Positions 7,228 to 14,993 are shown, counted from the stretch's first letter. The stretch: DNA of 40,437 nucleotides from Chloroflexota bacterium (GCA_005880055.1 VBJS01000004.1:1-40437), one strand, 5' to 3'. The notes: generated by a model not told the origin, from the letters alone. Numbers and translations: made by a program.

Positions 7228-7641
7228 TCAGTGTGGGGCAGCCAGCAAGCTGACAGAACCCAGGACTCCGTTGATGAACTTCGGAGAGTTTTCGCCGCCG
7301 TACTCTTTGGCCAGCTCAACGGCCTCGTTGATGGCGGCCCGCATTGGCACCTTATTATCGATGAGGACTTCGTATATCGCAAGCCGCAGTATGTTCCGGT
7401 CAATAGCGGCGATCTGGTCCAGCGGCCAGGCGGGCGCCGTCCGGCGGATCGTCTCATCGATGCGCTCGCGGTTGCCGAGGACGCCTTCCACCAGCAGGCG
7501 CGCGAAGCTTTCCGCCTCTTTAGATGCCGCTATCCCCTCGAGTAGCCTCTCGATCGCTTCGTTCGGTGCATGGCCGACAGTGTCTAACTCGTACAAGGCT
7601 TGAAGCGCCAGGATTCTCGCCTTCCTCCGCGTCCCACTCAT
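7228..7641 (-). CDS. nusB: Transcription antitermination factor NusB
   Basis: A 137-residue all-helical RNA-binding protein that with NusE (S10) binds boxA and protects rRNA transcripts from termination. The N-terminus RRKARILALQALYELD and the C-terminal RAAINEAVELAKEYGGENSPKFINGVLG are characteristic. I prefer the ATG at 7641; a TTG two codons upstream (7647) would overlap the fabG stop. Placement between fabG and acpP is unusual compared with its common neighbours (ribH) but is tightly spaced on both sides, so co-transcription is expected. Confidence 0.93.
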   Translation of the reverse strand: MSGTRRKARILALQALYELDTVGHAPNEAIERLLEGIAASKEAESFARLLVEGVLGNRERIDETIRRTAPAWPLDQIAAIDRNILRLAIYEVLIDNKVPMRAAINEAVELAKEYGGENSPKFINGVLGSVSLLAAPH

Positions 7642-7643
7642 GG

Positions 7644-8390
7644 TCAAAGACCCAGGCCGCCGTCCACCGGCAGGACGTGCCCCGTGATATATCCGGCCTC
7701 CTCTGAGGCAAGGAATAGAACTGTGGCCGCTACATCTTCGGCCTTTCCGAGCCGGCTTACCAACAAGCGTTGCTTCACGCCTTCGACAATCTCTCTGCGG
7801 ATGTCTTTTGTCAACTCGGTAATGATGAGGCCGGGCATGATCAGGTTGGCGGTGACGTTTCGGGAACCCATTTCGCGGGCGACCGCGCGGGTGAAGCCGA
7901 TCAGGCCGGACTTCGCCGCCGCATAGTTGGCCTGCCCGGCGTTTCCGGCGAGGCCGGACACGCTGCCGATGTTAACGATGCGCCCCCAGCGCTGGCGCAT
8001 CATAGGCTTGAGCGCCGCGCGGGTGCAGAGGAACACTGCCCGCAGGTTGAGCGCCATGACCTCGTCCCAGTCGTCGGTCGTCATACGCAGTATGAGTGTA
8101 TCGCGGTTATAGCCGGCGTTATTGACAAGAATATCCAGGCGGCCAAAGGCATCCAGCGTGTCCTTCACAATGCGCTCGGCGTCGTCGGGCAGGCGGACGT
8201 CGCCCTGGGTGATCAGCGCCTTGCCGCCGGCCGCTTCTATCTCCTCGCGAAGCGACTTCGCCTGCTCGGCGCTCTGCAGGTAGTTGATAGCAACGTATGC
8301 CCCAGCCTGCGCCAACCGCCGCGCGATCTCCCGGCCGATCCCCCGCGAACCACCGGTGACCAGCGCTACGCGCCCGCTCAGGTCAAACAT
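7644..8390 (-). CDS. fabG: 3-oxoacyl-[acyl-carrier-protein] reductase FabG
   Basis: A 248-residue NADPH-dependent short-chain dehydrogenase that reduces beta-ketoacyl-ACP in fatty acid elongation. It has the nucleotide motif TGGSRGIG (about 12-19), NNAG (about 90-93), and the catalytic triad Ser143-Tyr156-Lys160 with the correct 13 and 4 spacing. The ATG at 8390 (MFDLSGRVALVTGG) is chosen over an upstream in-frame start because it overlaps the fabD stop by only 8 nt and matches family length. The C-terminus GHVLPVDGGLGL is typical. Confidence 0.95.
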   Translation of the reverse strand: MFDLSGRVALVTGGSRGIGREIARRLAQAGAYVAINYLQSAEQAKSLREEIEAAGGKALITQGDVRLPDDAERIVKDTLDAFGRLDILVNNAGYNRDTLILRMTTDDWDEVMALNLRAVFLCTRAALKPMMRQRWGRIVNIGSVSGLAGNAGQANYAAAKSGLIGFTRAVAREMGSRNVTANLIMPGLIITELTKDIRREIVEGVKQRLLVSRLGKAEDVAATVLFLASEEAGYITGHVLPVDGGLGL

Positions 8391-9363
8391 GGGACGCCGT
8401 GCTGAGTGCGTCGACAGAACCGATCGCAACCGCGCTCACGTGTGGAGCGGTGCGCTTGAGCATGGCGGTGAGGACACGTCCCGGCCCCACTTCCAGGAAC
8501 TCCTGGACGCCGTGGGCCAGCATATGGTCAATTGTCTGGCGCCAACGCACCGGACTGATGATCTGTGCCTTCAGTTCGGCCCGCACGTCATCCGCGCTTG
8601 CGAGCGGCAACCCGCTCACGTTGCCGATAACCGGGATCATCGGATCCGAAATGGTCGCCACATCGACCATCCGGGCGAATTCTGCCGCTGCATCGCCCAT
8701 GAGCGACGTGTGAAAGGCGCCCGACACCTTGATCGGCAGAATCTTTGCGCCCCGCTCGCGCGCCCGGGCCGCGGCCTGGTCGATGGCCTCCGGCGTACCG
8801 CCGATGACCACCTGTGTCTCCTGGTTGTAATTGGCCGGTTCGGCGCCCGTCGTATGGCAGATTGCGCTGACGTCGTCTTCCGCTAACCCCAGGACTGCCG
8901 CCATCGCACCGGGCTTGCGATCGCCGGCCTTCGCCATCAAGAGTGCGCGCTCGCTCACCAGCCGCAACGCTTCCTCCAACCCGAGGGAGCGGGCAGCGAC
9001 GAGGGCGGTGAATTCCCCGAGGCTGTGGCCGGCAAGAAACGCCGGGCGCGCCGTTACAGTTCCGCTTTCCAGTGCAGCGACAAGGTAGGCGAGCGAGGCG
9101 GTCAAGATTGCCGGCTGGGCCTGGGCAGTGTGTGTAAGAGCCTCATCTGTGGCCTCGAAGCAAAAGGAGGAGACATCCCATCCAAGGACGCGGTCTGCCA
9201 CCTGGAACAGCTGTTGAGCGGGCCCGAACCGCTCGGACACAGCGCGGCCCATTCCCGGCTTCTGTGACCCTTGGCCGGGGAAAATCAGCGCAAGTTGGGG
9301 GTTGGGCGGGGTGGAGAGAAGCTCGGCGAAGAACTCGGCGTCGGTCTCGCGATCAACCGTCAT
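8383..9363 (-). CDS. fabD: Malonyl-CoA:ACP transacylase FabD
   Basis: A 326-residue enzyme that moves malonyl from CoA to ACP, giving the extender unit for fatty acid synthesis. It carries FPGQGSQ (about 28-34), the nucleophile elbow GHSLGE with Ser114, the RxxLM arginine region (SERALLMAK) and the catalytic histidine in GAFHTSLM. An extra 22 polar residues precede the usual start; the ATG at 9363 is the clearest. It is followed with overlap by fabG. fabH and plsX, common neighbours elsewhere, are not in this operon. Confidence 0.95.
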   Translation of the reverse strand: MTVDRETDAEFFAELLSTPPNPQLALIFPGQGSQKPGMGRAVSERFGPAQQLFQVADRVLGWDVSSFCFEATDEALTHTAQAQPAILTASLAYLVAALESGTVTARPAFLAGHSLGEFTALVAARSLGLEEALRLVSERALLMAKAGDRKPGAMAAVLGLAEDDVSAICHTTGAEPANYNQETQVVIGGTPEAIDQAAARARERGAKILPIKVSGAFHTSLMGDAAAEFARMVDVATISDPMIPVIGNVSGLPLASADDVRAELKAQIISPVRWRQTIDHMLAHGVQEFLEVGPGRVLTAMLKRTAPHVSAVAIGSVDALSTASHV

Positions 9364-9372
9364 GAAGCGGGT

Positions 9373-9567
9373 CTAGGCCGCCGGCTCCTGCTCCCTGGTA
9401 AGGCGCCCAAACCGGCAGTCCGGATTCGGGCAGCGCCCGAACTCATCGAGGCGCGCCCGGCAGAATGTGCAGTGAGTGGCATCCCACCAGACGAAGTAGG
9501 TGATAGCTGCGGCCGCGCCCAGGAGAAGGCTCAGGGGAAGTAGGAGCAGGGCTAGTCCGCGTCGCAT
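9373..9567 (-). CDS. Small membrane-anchored zinc-ribbon-like protein
   Basis: A 64-residue protein of unknown function. Residues 4-26 form one hydrophobic helix after an Arg-Arg start. The remainder carries four cysteines in two CxxC-like pairs (CTFC and CPNPDC), as in a rubredoxin/zinc-ribbon knuckle, and a polar tail. It lies 9 nt before fabD and shares the strand of the rpmF-fabD-fabG unit, so it is probably co-expressed. It could anchor or sense metal or redox at the membrane, but nothing in the sequence settles this. Confidence 0.6.
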   Translation of the reverse strand: MRRGLALLLLPLSLLLGAAAAITYFVWWDATHCTFCRARLDEFGRCPNPDCRFGRLTREQEPAA

Positions 9568-9612
9568 GGCCAGAGGCAGTATACCATCGCCGCTACGCGC
9601 GGTGCAGGCCGA

Positions 9613-9822
9613 CTAGGCGCCCGGCGCCGCCGGGCGCTTTCGTTCGCTCGCCGCCAGCACCACGCGGCCCTTGTAAGTCCCGCAGACAGGGCAGGCGTGG
9701 TGTGTGGGGCGCGGGCTTCGGCACTGCGGGCAGGTGGTGAGGTTTGGCACTGACGCCGAGAGGTGGGTACGACGACGGCGCTTGCGTGAGCTGGATGTCT
9801 TCTTTTTCGGCAGTGGCGGCAA
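9613..9822 (-). CDS. rpmF: 50S ribosomal protein L32
   Basis: A 69-residue zinc-ribbon protein of the large ribosomal subunit. The start PKKKTSSSRKRRRRTH matches the L32 pattern PKRKTSKSRRxxRR. The zinc pairs CPQC and CPVC are separated by about 13 residues, followed by YKGRVV. The tail is longer than usual and rich in Ala/Pro/Lys. The start is TTG at 9822 or an internal CTG, because no ATG is present. It follows the DUF177 gene after 3 nt, the classical yceD-rpmF pairing that leads into fatty acid genes. Confidence 0.93.
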   Translation of the reverse strand: MPPLPKKKTSSSRKRRRRTHLSASVPNLTTCPQCRSPRPTHHACPVCGTYKGRVVLAASERKRPAAPGA

Positions 9823-9825
9823 CGG

Positions 9826-10353
9826 TTAGCTCCCTTCTCTGTCGCTGGTTCGCAAGCCGGCCAGCGCTCGCCAGCGTTCGTCGGCAGCCTCCGCGCAGCC
9901 GCATGGTCCCAGGTTGAGATCTGCGCCACATTGCGGGCAGAGGCCCGCGCAGTCCGGCCGGCACAAGGGCTTGAAAGGCTCGGAGATCAGGATATACTCT
10001 CGCACGCCTTCGCGCAGGTTCAGCACGAAGTCCGGCCCGATCCGGAAGACGTCATCGCCGTCAGCGACTCGTACCGGAGCGCCGGTGTTCGCGTCCACCA
10101 CCGGCACGTACTCCTCTTCGAAGTGGATGCTGATGGGACTCTGCACCGTGGCCAGGCAGCGCGAACAAGCCATGTCCGCCAGCGCGTCGGCGTTTAACGT
10201 GACTAGCAGTCCACGGTCAGTGCGCAGCAACGTCGCCGAGCCCCTGAGGTTCTGAAGGACGGTGTCGTCTACGGGCAGCGAGCGCTCCTGTAGATCGACA
10301 ACGGTAACGCTGCCGATCGGCTGACGAAGCTCTCGCAGGACGTGCAGTTCCAT
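9826..10353 (-). CDS. DUF177/YceD family protein
   Basis: A 175-residue protein of the YceD family, associated with 23S rRNA accumulation in other bacteria and almost always encoded before rpmF, as here. The core contains MACSRCLATVQSPISIHFEEEYVP, then a cysteine-rich end with zinc-type spacing (CRPDC, CPQC, CGC) typical of the family's C-terminus. The ATG at 10353 gives MELHVLRELRQPIG; the frame stays open for 29 more codons upstream, but the mapped promoter lies there, so the shorter form is preferred. First gene of the fatty acid operon. Confidence 0.85.
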   Translation of the reverse strand: MELHVLRELRQPIGSVTVVDLQERSLPVDDTVLQNLRGSATLLRTDRGLLVTLNADALADMACSRCLATVQSPISIHFEEEYVPVVDANTGAPVRVADGDDVFRIGPDFVLNLREGVREYILISEPFKPLCRPDCAGLCPQCGADLNLGPCGCAEAADERWRALAGLRTSDREGS

Positions 10354-10400
10354 GGGACGAATGAGGCTCAATGAACCGGGGCGCGCGGGTCTACGAGTTA

Positions 10401-10430
10401 TTGCGCGGCCGTCCAACATAAGTCTATAAT
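10401..10430 (+). promoter_or_regulatory. Promoter of the zinc-ribbon/recombinase/RNase HI operon
   Basis: The plus strand has a perfect -10 TATAAT (10425-10430), 18 bases after a weak -35 TTGCGC (10401-10406). The start near 10437 gives a leader of about 50 nt. The -10 shares bases with the minus-strand -10, so the two promoters should compete. Confidence 0.5.
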
Positions 10431-10450
10431 CCCGCTGCAAACGTTGTCCA
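10423..10450 (-). promoter_or_regulatory. Promoter of the DUF177-rpmF-fabD operon
   Basis: On the minus strand: -35 TGGACA (10445-10450), a 16-base spacer, and -10 TATAGA (10423-10428). The start near 10416 leaves about 60 nt before the ATG at 10353. It overlaps the oppositely directed promoter at 10401-10430. Confidence 0.5.
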
Positions 10451-10487
10451 TCGCGTCCCGAGCGATAGCCGATTATGCTTCTGTCTA

Positions 10488-11189
10488 ATGGCCTCTGCGG
10501 CTGACCTCTTTTCGTTGCAGGAGATAGATCTTGCCCTGGACCACGCCCGTGACCGCCTCGTCGTTATTGAGGAGGAAATACAGGAGCCAGACGAATTGCG
10601 CGAGTTGAGACAGGTACAGGAGGAGAAGGAGAGTGTCGTTGCCGGCCTTCGTTCTCGGCAGAAGGACGCGGAGGACGAAGTGGAGCAGGTGCGCTCCAAG
10701 GCTAACCAGATAGAGACCAAGCTTTACAGCGGTAAGGTGACGAGCCCGAAAGAGTTGACCGACCTGAACGACGACCTGCGCTCGCTCAAGGAGCTTACGG
10801 CCAAGCGTGAGGATAGGCTGCTGACGCTTCTTGTGGAGACGGACGAGGCGGACGGAGACCTCAGCAGCACGAAGTCCCGGCTTTCGGCCGCGGCCGGTGA
10901 ATGGCAGGCCCGCCGGGACCAACTTCTCGCGGAAGAGCGGGAGCTGAAGCCGGAGGTAGAGAGGTTGCAGAGCAGCCGGGAGGCAGCTGTGTCGGGGATT
11001 GATCCGGCCTCTCTCAAATTGTACCAATTGCTGAGGGAACGCAAGGCCGGCCAAGCGGTCGCGCACGTGGAACGAGGTATGTGCGGGGGATGCCGCATCA
11101 CGCTGCCGATGTCTGTGCTGCAGAAGGCGCGCAGCGGCACCGGTCTGACCCAATGTGTAAGCTGCGAACGCATCTTGCTGGTGACCTAG
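10488..11189 (+). CDS. Coiled-coil C4-type zinc-ribbon protein (DUF164/CdsZ-like)
   Basis: A 233-residue protein. About 190 residues of charged heptad-like sequence (two antiparallel coiled-coil arms, with the turn near KVTSPKELTDLNDDLRSLK) lead into a C-terminal zinc ribbon with CGGC and CVSC pairs. This is the standard plan of the widespread zinc-ribbon family once called DUF164, whose members have been linked to RNA and protein-complex functions; the exact role is unknown. It is the first gene of a plus-strand operon with the recombinase-like gene (1-nt gap) and RNase HI. A short out-of-frame ATG ORF overlaps its start. Confidence 0.85.
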   Translation: MASAADLFSLQEIDLALDHARDRLVVIEEEIQEPDELRELRQVQEEKESVVAGLRSRQKDAEDEVEQVRSKANQIETKLYSGKVTSPKELTDLNDDLRSLKELTAKREDRLLTLLVETDEADGDLSSTKSRLSAAAGEWQARRDQLLAEERELKPEVERLQSSREAAVSGIDPASLKLYQLLRERKAGQAVAHVERGMCGGCRITLPMSVLQKARSGTGLTQCVSCERILLVT

Positions 11190-11190
11190 A

Positions 11191-12591
11191 GTGAGAGCGA
11201 TTGGTTACTTCCGGGAGATGCCCAGCCGCTCGCTGGCTGAGCAGAGCGAAGAGTTTCTTGCTTTCTGTACAAAGAACGGCTACGAGGCGGTGGCAGCGTT
11301 CCTTGATGCTAAAGCGGACGAGAGTTCGCCGGGGTTCCGCCAGCTCTTGGACTTCGTCCGTCAGCAGCAATCAAGCGGTTTCCTGGTAATCGTTCTAAAC
11401 CGGCTGGGAGCGCTCGGCGACGGCGCGTTGGAAACGGCGCGACGCTACTTTCAGCTAGCCAGCCTCGGCGTCCGCGTGATCGCCGTCGATACCGGAGACG
11501 AGGTTGCTCGGCTGCTCATGGACCTGTGGCTGGAATACCGCGCGAACGGCACCCTGAGCGAAAAAGTTCGCACAGCGATGCGCACAAGGGCAGTCAAAGG
11601 TGAGGCGCTGGGCCGGCCGCCCTACGGTTATCGGGTCGGCCCGCGACGGCGCCTGGTCGTCGTCACCGAAGAGGGCTCGGTAGTAAGGTACATCTTTCGG
11701 CTGTATCTCAAAGACGGGCTGGGAATCAGGCGCATCGCCCGTCGCCTCAACGAAGACGGGCTGCGCACCCGGCGGCAGGGGTTATGGAGCATGGTGACGG
11801 TGCGCGATATCCTTCGCAACCGGGCGTACGTGGGCACCTATTCCCGCTTCGGCGTACGCGTGCCTGCCAGCCACGCTCCGCTCATCTCGCAGGAGGATTT
11901 CCAGGTGGTGCAGCAGAGGTTGGACCAGCGCCGGCCAACCGGCGGCTCCCGCCACGTCTCACCCTTTCTGCTCTCCGGGCTGGCTTATTGCGGGTATTGC
12001 GGCAACAAGATGATTGGGGTGACGCGGAAACAGAGATGGAAGAGGCGCAGTGACGGCGAGGTGCGCACGGCTCAGTACCGCTACTACCAGTGCGAATCGC
12101 GCACCAATCGGAGCCTCTGTGATTATCACACGCGGCGAGCCGAGGAACTCGATGATGAAGTTCGAACGGCGATCAGCGCCGGCGCAGGCACGCCGCTGAT
12201 CCACCGGCCCGGTAACGGGGCTTCCGCGGCTGCCCACAACGAACAGGAAGCGCGCCGCCTGAGACAGAAGGCCCGCCGGCTGGATAGGCGCCTGGAACAG
12301 TGCCTGGATGCCGCAGCGACGGGCGCCATGAACCAGGAGAAGCTTTTGTCAACGGGACTGGTGCTGGCCACAGAGCACCTGGAACTGGAAGAACACCTGG
12401 CGCTGTCCAACCGCGTAACCCAGGAGCAACTGTCGGAGGGCGAACGGCGCAAACACCAGGCGGCCCTGGTGCAGAGCTTGAAGCGGGACTGGGACGCTCT
12501 GCCTCTCCATCGGCGCCAAGAGCTACTTCGCGAGATCATCGCCCGCGTCGTGATCAAGGACGACGCGATTGAGACCGTGCTGAGGCCCTGA
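11191..12591 (+). CDS. Serine-recombinase family protein lacking catalytic residues
   Basis: A 466-residue protein with the full plan of a large serine recombinase: N-terminal resolvase fold (1-125), Recombinase domain (about 138-245: GRPPYGYRV, GIRRIARRLNEDG, ILRNRAYVG), zinc ribbon (C267, C270, C301, C310), then a coiled coil (345-430). Against gamma-delta resolvase, GYARVS aligns with GYFREM: Arg8 is kept but the nucleophile Ser10 is Met10. LDRLGR aligns with LNRLGA (70-74): Asp becomes Asn and the last Arg becomes Ala. Strand exchange should therefore be impossible while DNA binding may persist. The GTG start lies 1 nt after the upstream stop. Base and codon use look like the neighbours, and there are no attachment sites or phage genes. 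Confidence 0.9.
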   Translation: MRAIGYFREMPSRSLAEQSEEFLAFCTKNGYEAVAAFLDAKADESSPGFRQLLDFVRQQQSSGFLVIVLNRLGALGDGALETARRYFQLASLGVRVIAVDTGDEVARLLMDLWLEYRANGTLSEKVRTAMRTRAVKGEALGRPPYGYRVGPRRRLVVVTEEGSVVRYIFRLYLKDGLGIRRIARRLNEDGLRTRRQGLWSMVTVRDILRNRAYVGTYSRFGVRVPASHAPLISQEDFQVVQQRLDQRRPTGGSRHVSPFLLSGLAYCGYCGNKMIGVTRKQRWKRRSDGEVRTAQYRYYQCESRTNRSLCDYHTRRAEELDDEVRTAISAGAGTPLIHRPGNGASAAAHNEQEARRLRQKARRLDRRLEQCLDAAATGAMNQEKLLSTGLVLATEHLELEEHLALSNRVTQEQLSEGERRKHQAALVQSLKRDWDALPLHRRQELLREIIARVVIKDDAIETVLRP

Positions 12592-12596
12592 GCGTC

Positions 12597-13010
12597 TTGG
12601 ACGCGGGCCGCTGGACCGTGTTCACTGACGGCGCCTCGCGTGGCAACCCGGGGCCCGCTTCCATCGGAGCGGTTGTCTACGACCCGCAGCGGCGCGAGGT
12701 GCACACCGTATCGCGCCGCATCGGCCATGCGACGAACAACGAGGCGGAGTACCAGGCGGCCGTCGCCGGTCTGGAGGCTGCTCTCGCGCTAGGCGCCAAA
12801 GCGGTAGCGCTACGGATGGATTCGGAGCTTGTCGTGCGCCAGCTGCAGTTCCGCTACAAGGTGCGAAACCCCCGCCTTCAGCCGTACTTCGCCCGACTGC
12901 TCGAACTACGCAGGCAGTTTGCGGATTTCGATGTCGACTCGCTGCCGCGGGCGCAGAACAAGCGCGCTGACCAGCTGGCGAATCTGGCCCTTGACACGCT
13001 GCCCGAGTAG
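12597..13010 (+). CDS. rnhA: Ribonuclease HI family protein
   Basis: A 137-residue nuclease that cuts the RNA strand of RNA-DNA hybrids (R-loops, primers, misincorporated ribonucleotides). All four metal-binding acids are present: Asp11 (FTDGASRGNPGPA), Glu49 (NNEAEY), Asp75 (MDSELVV) and Asp125 (KRADQLAN). It has no basic handle loop and so resembles the short RNase HI class. The start is TTG at 12597, 5 nt after the recombinase-like stop. It is the last gene of the operon and is followed by the RNase P RNA. Confidence 0.93.
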   Translation: MDAGRWTVFTDGASRGNPGPASIGAVVYDPQRREVHTVSRRIGHATNNEAEYQAAVAGLEAALALGAKAVALRMDSELVVRQLQFRYKVRNPRLQPYFARLLELRRQFADFDVDSLPRAQNKRADQLANLALDTLPE

Positions 13011-13043
13011 GCGCAGTGGCGGCACTGAAGCTGCTAAAATATA

Positions 13044-13411
13044 GGCAGGTCCAGCAGGCTGGGTGATCGCTCCCCGCTAAGGCGAGGAGAGGAAGGTCCG
13101 AGCTCCACCGGGCAGCGCGCTGGGTAACGCCCAGGCGGGGCAACCCGACGGAAAGTGGCACAGAAACATACCGTCCTTCCACGGAAGGACAAGGGTGAAA
13201 TGGTGGGGTAAGAGCCCACCGGCTTCGGCGTGAGCCGGAGGCCGGCTAAACCCCGCGCGGAGCAAGGCCAAATAGGGGAGTGCTAAGGGCGCCCGGCCCA
13301 AACTCCCGGGTTGGCTGCTAGAGGCGGTGGGTAACCGCCGTCCCAGATTGATGATCGCCGTCCTTCTTCGGAAGGATACAGAACTCGGCCTACAGGCCTG
13401 CTGGGCCTGCC
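13044..13411 (+). ncRNA. rnpB: RNase P RNA, bacterial type A
   Basis: This is the catalytic RNA that trims tRNA 5' leaders. Conserved parts appear in order: GAGGAAGGTCCGAGCTCC, ACAGAAACATACCG, GGTGAAATGGTGGGGTAAGA, GAGCAAGGCCAAATAG, AGATTGATGATCGCC and ACAGAACTCGGCCTACAGG. Helix P1 is a 16-bp pairing between GGCAGGTCCAGCAGGC (13044-13059) and GCCTGCTGGGCCTGCC (13396-13411) with one G-U, which fixes both ends. Length is about 368 nt. TAAAAT at 13035-13040 may be the -10. Confidence 0.97.
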
Positions 13412-13428
13412 TCCCTTCTGGCAGGTTT
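13406..13428 (+). terminator. Hairpin terminator of rnpB that overlaps helix P1
   Basis: CCTGCC (13406-13411) pairs with GGCAGG (13420-13425) and is followed by TTT. The left arm is also the last six bases of the RNase P helix P1, so the terminator stem and the outer P1 pairs cannot coexist. Confidence 0.6.
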
Positions 13429-13466
13429 GCAACCGCCTAGTCTGCAATATCGTTACTGCTTGTGTG

Positions 13467-14993
13467 ATGCGATTGTCAGAACTGCTGCGGGAGCTTCCGG
13501 AGGCGACGGTCTGGGGTCACGGTGACGCCTCGTTCTCTTCGGTTGTCTACGATTCACGCAAAGCGGCGCCAGGCGCCATCTTCGTCGCGATACCCGGCTT
13601 GAAGGTGGATGGGCACGATTACCTCGAAGCGGCAACGAAGGCCCGGGTATCTGGCCTCGTCGTCCAGGCAGACAAGCGGGTAGGCTGGGAAGGGCTCGCA
13701 AGCGAGGCAGGCATCCCGGTCCTGGAAGTCCCAGACACCCGGCGTGCCCTTGCAACGATTGCGGCCGCGCTCAACGGGCACCCCGGGCGACGCCTCCGCG
13801 TCATCGGTGTAACAGGTACGGACGGCAAGACCAGCCTCTGCCACCTGCTGGACCACATTCTTACTTCAACCGGCGAGAAGTCGGGACTCGTGAGCACCGC
13901 TGAGTGCCGGATCGGGCCGCAACTTCTGGCCGATACGGGACGTTTCACGACTCCCGAGGCGCCGGAGCTGCAGGCCATACTCTCGCAGATCGCGAACGCC
14001 GGTTGCCGCTGGGCTGTCCTGGAGGCAACCTCCCACGGGCTCGCCCAGCACCGGCTTGACGGCTGCGAGTTCGATATCGCGGCGATGACAACGGTGGGCC
14101 GTGACCATCTCGATTTTCACGGCACGCCCCAAGCCTACCTCGCCGCCAAGGGCCGCTTGTTCGAGATGCTGGAGTCAGCCGCGCCTAAGGACATACAGAA
14201 GACAGGGGTGCTGAACCGCGACGATCAGTCCTACTCATATCTGGCGGGTGTAACCAGAGTCCGCCAGGTCACCTTTGGCCTAGAACAGGAGGCTGACTTG
14301 CGCGCGACCGCGCGCGAGGATGGCTGGGGCTGGCGCCTGGCTCTAACTACGCCGGCCGGCAACAAGCAGGTGCGCCTTCGGCAACCGGGCCTCTTTAACG
14401 TCTACAACGCGCTTGCTGCGACTGCCGTATGCGTCTCGGCCGGCCTCTCGCTATCTGAGGTCGCCGCCGCGATCGCATCCTGGCCGGGCGTGCCCGGGCG
14501 CATGCAGTTCATCGATGAGGGCCAGGGTTTCACGGTCCTCGTGGATTTTGCCCACGCGCCGGACTCTCTCCGCCGCGTCCTGGAGCTGCTGCGGGCGCGC
14601 TGCCGCGGCCGGATCATCGCCCTGTTCGGCTGCATCGGGGAGCGTGAGAAGGACCGTCGAGCGGCGATGGGCGGCGTGGCAGCGAAACATGCGGACTTCA
14701 CGGTGGTGACCGATGACAATCCCTACACGGAGGACCGGCAAGCTATCCTCGACGATATTGCGGAAGGCCTCCGCGCGGCCGGCAAGAGGGAAGGTCACGA
14801 TTTCGTCGTCATCCCGGACCGCAGGGAGGCCATAGCCCAGGCGATCGGCATGGCAGTCGATGAGGACGCCGTGCTGCTCGCCGGGAAAGGCCATGAGACC
14901 ACCGTACAGCTTCCTCACGGCGTCTATGAGTGCGACGATCGCGTCGTCGCGGCGAACGTCTTGCAGCACTTGACCGGGAGCGGGAACGGTTAG
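13467..14993 (+). CDS. murE: MurE-like UDP-N-acetylmuramyl-tripeptide ligase
   Basis: A 508-residue ATP-dependent amide ligase of the Mur family. The N-terminal domain carries YDSRKAAPGAIFVAIPG, where UDP-MurNAc binds. The P-loop reads TGTDGKTS (about 116-123; most relatives have TGTNGKTT). The central domain has ATSHGLAQHRLDGCEFD and GRDHLDFHG with the catalytic acids and histidine. The C-terminal domain has DNPYTED where meso-DAP enzymes have DNPR, so the third amino acid added is probably not meso-diaminopimelate. No other mur or division gene is nearby. The start is ATG 13467 or GTG one codon earlier. Confidence 0.88.
   Translation: MRLSELLRELPEATVWGHGDASFSSVVYDSRKAAPGAIFVAIPGLKVDGHDYLEAATKARVSGLVVQADKRVGWEGLASEAGIPVLEVPDTRRALATIAAALNGHPGRRLRVIGVTGTDGKTSLCHLLDHILTSTGEKSGLVSTAECRIGPQLLADTGRFTTPEAPELQAILSQIANAGCRWAVLEATSHGLAQHRLDGCEFDIAAMTTVGRDHLDFHGTPQAYLAAKGRLFEMLESAAPKDIQKTGVLNRDDQSYSYLAGVTRVRQVTFGLEQEADLRATAREDGWGWRLALTTPAGNKQVRLRQPGLFNVYNALAATAVCVSAGLSLSEVAAAIASWPGVPGRMQFIDEGQGFTVLVDFAHAPDSLRRVLELLRARCRGRIIALFGCIGEREKDRRAAMGGVAAKHADFTVVTDDNPYTEDRQAILDDIAEGLRAAGKREGHDFVVIPDRREAIAQAIGMAVDEDAVLLAGKGHETTVQLPHGVYECDDRVVAANVLQHLTGSGNG

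Noticed and set aside
11191..12591. Resolvase gene as part of a prophage or integrated element
   Set aside because: There are no phage, conjugation or transposase genes, no direct-repeat att pair, operon-style spacing to housekeeping genes, and the active site is lost.
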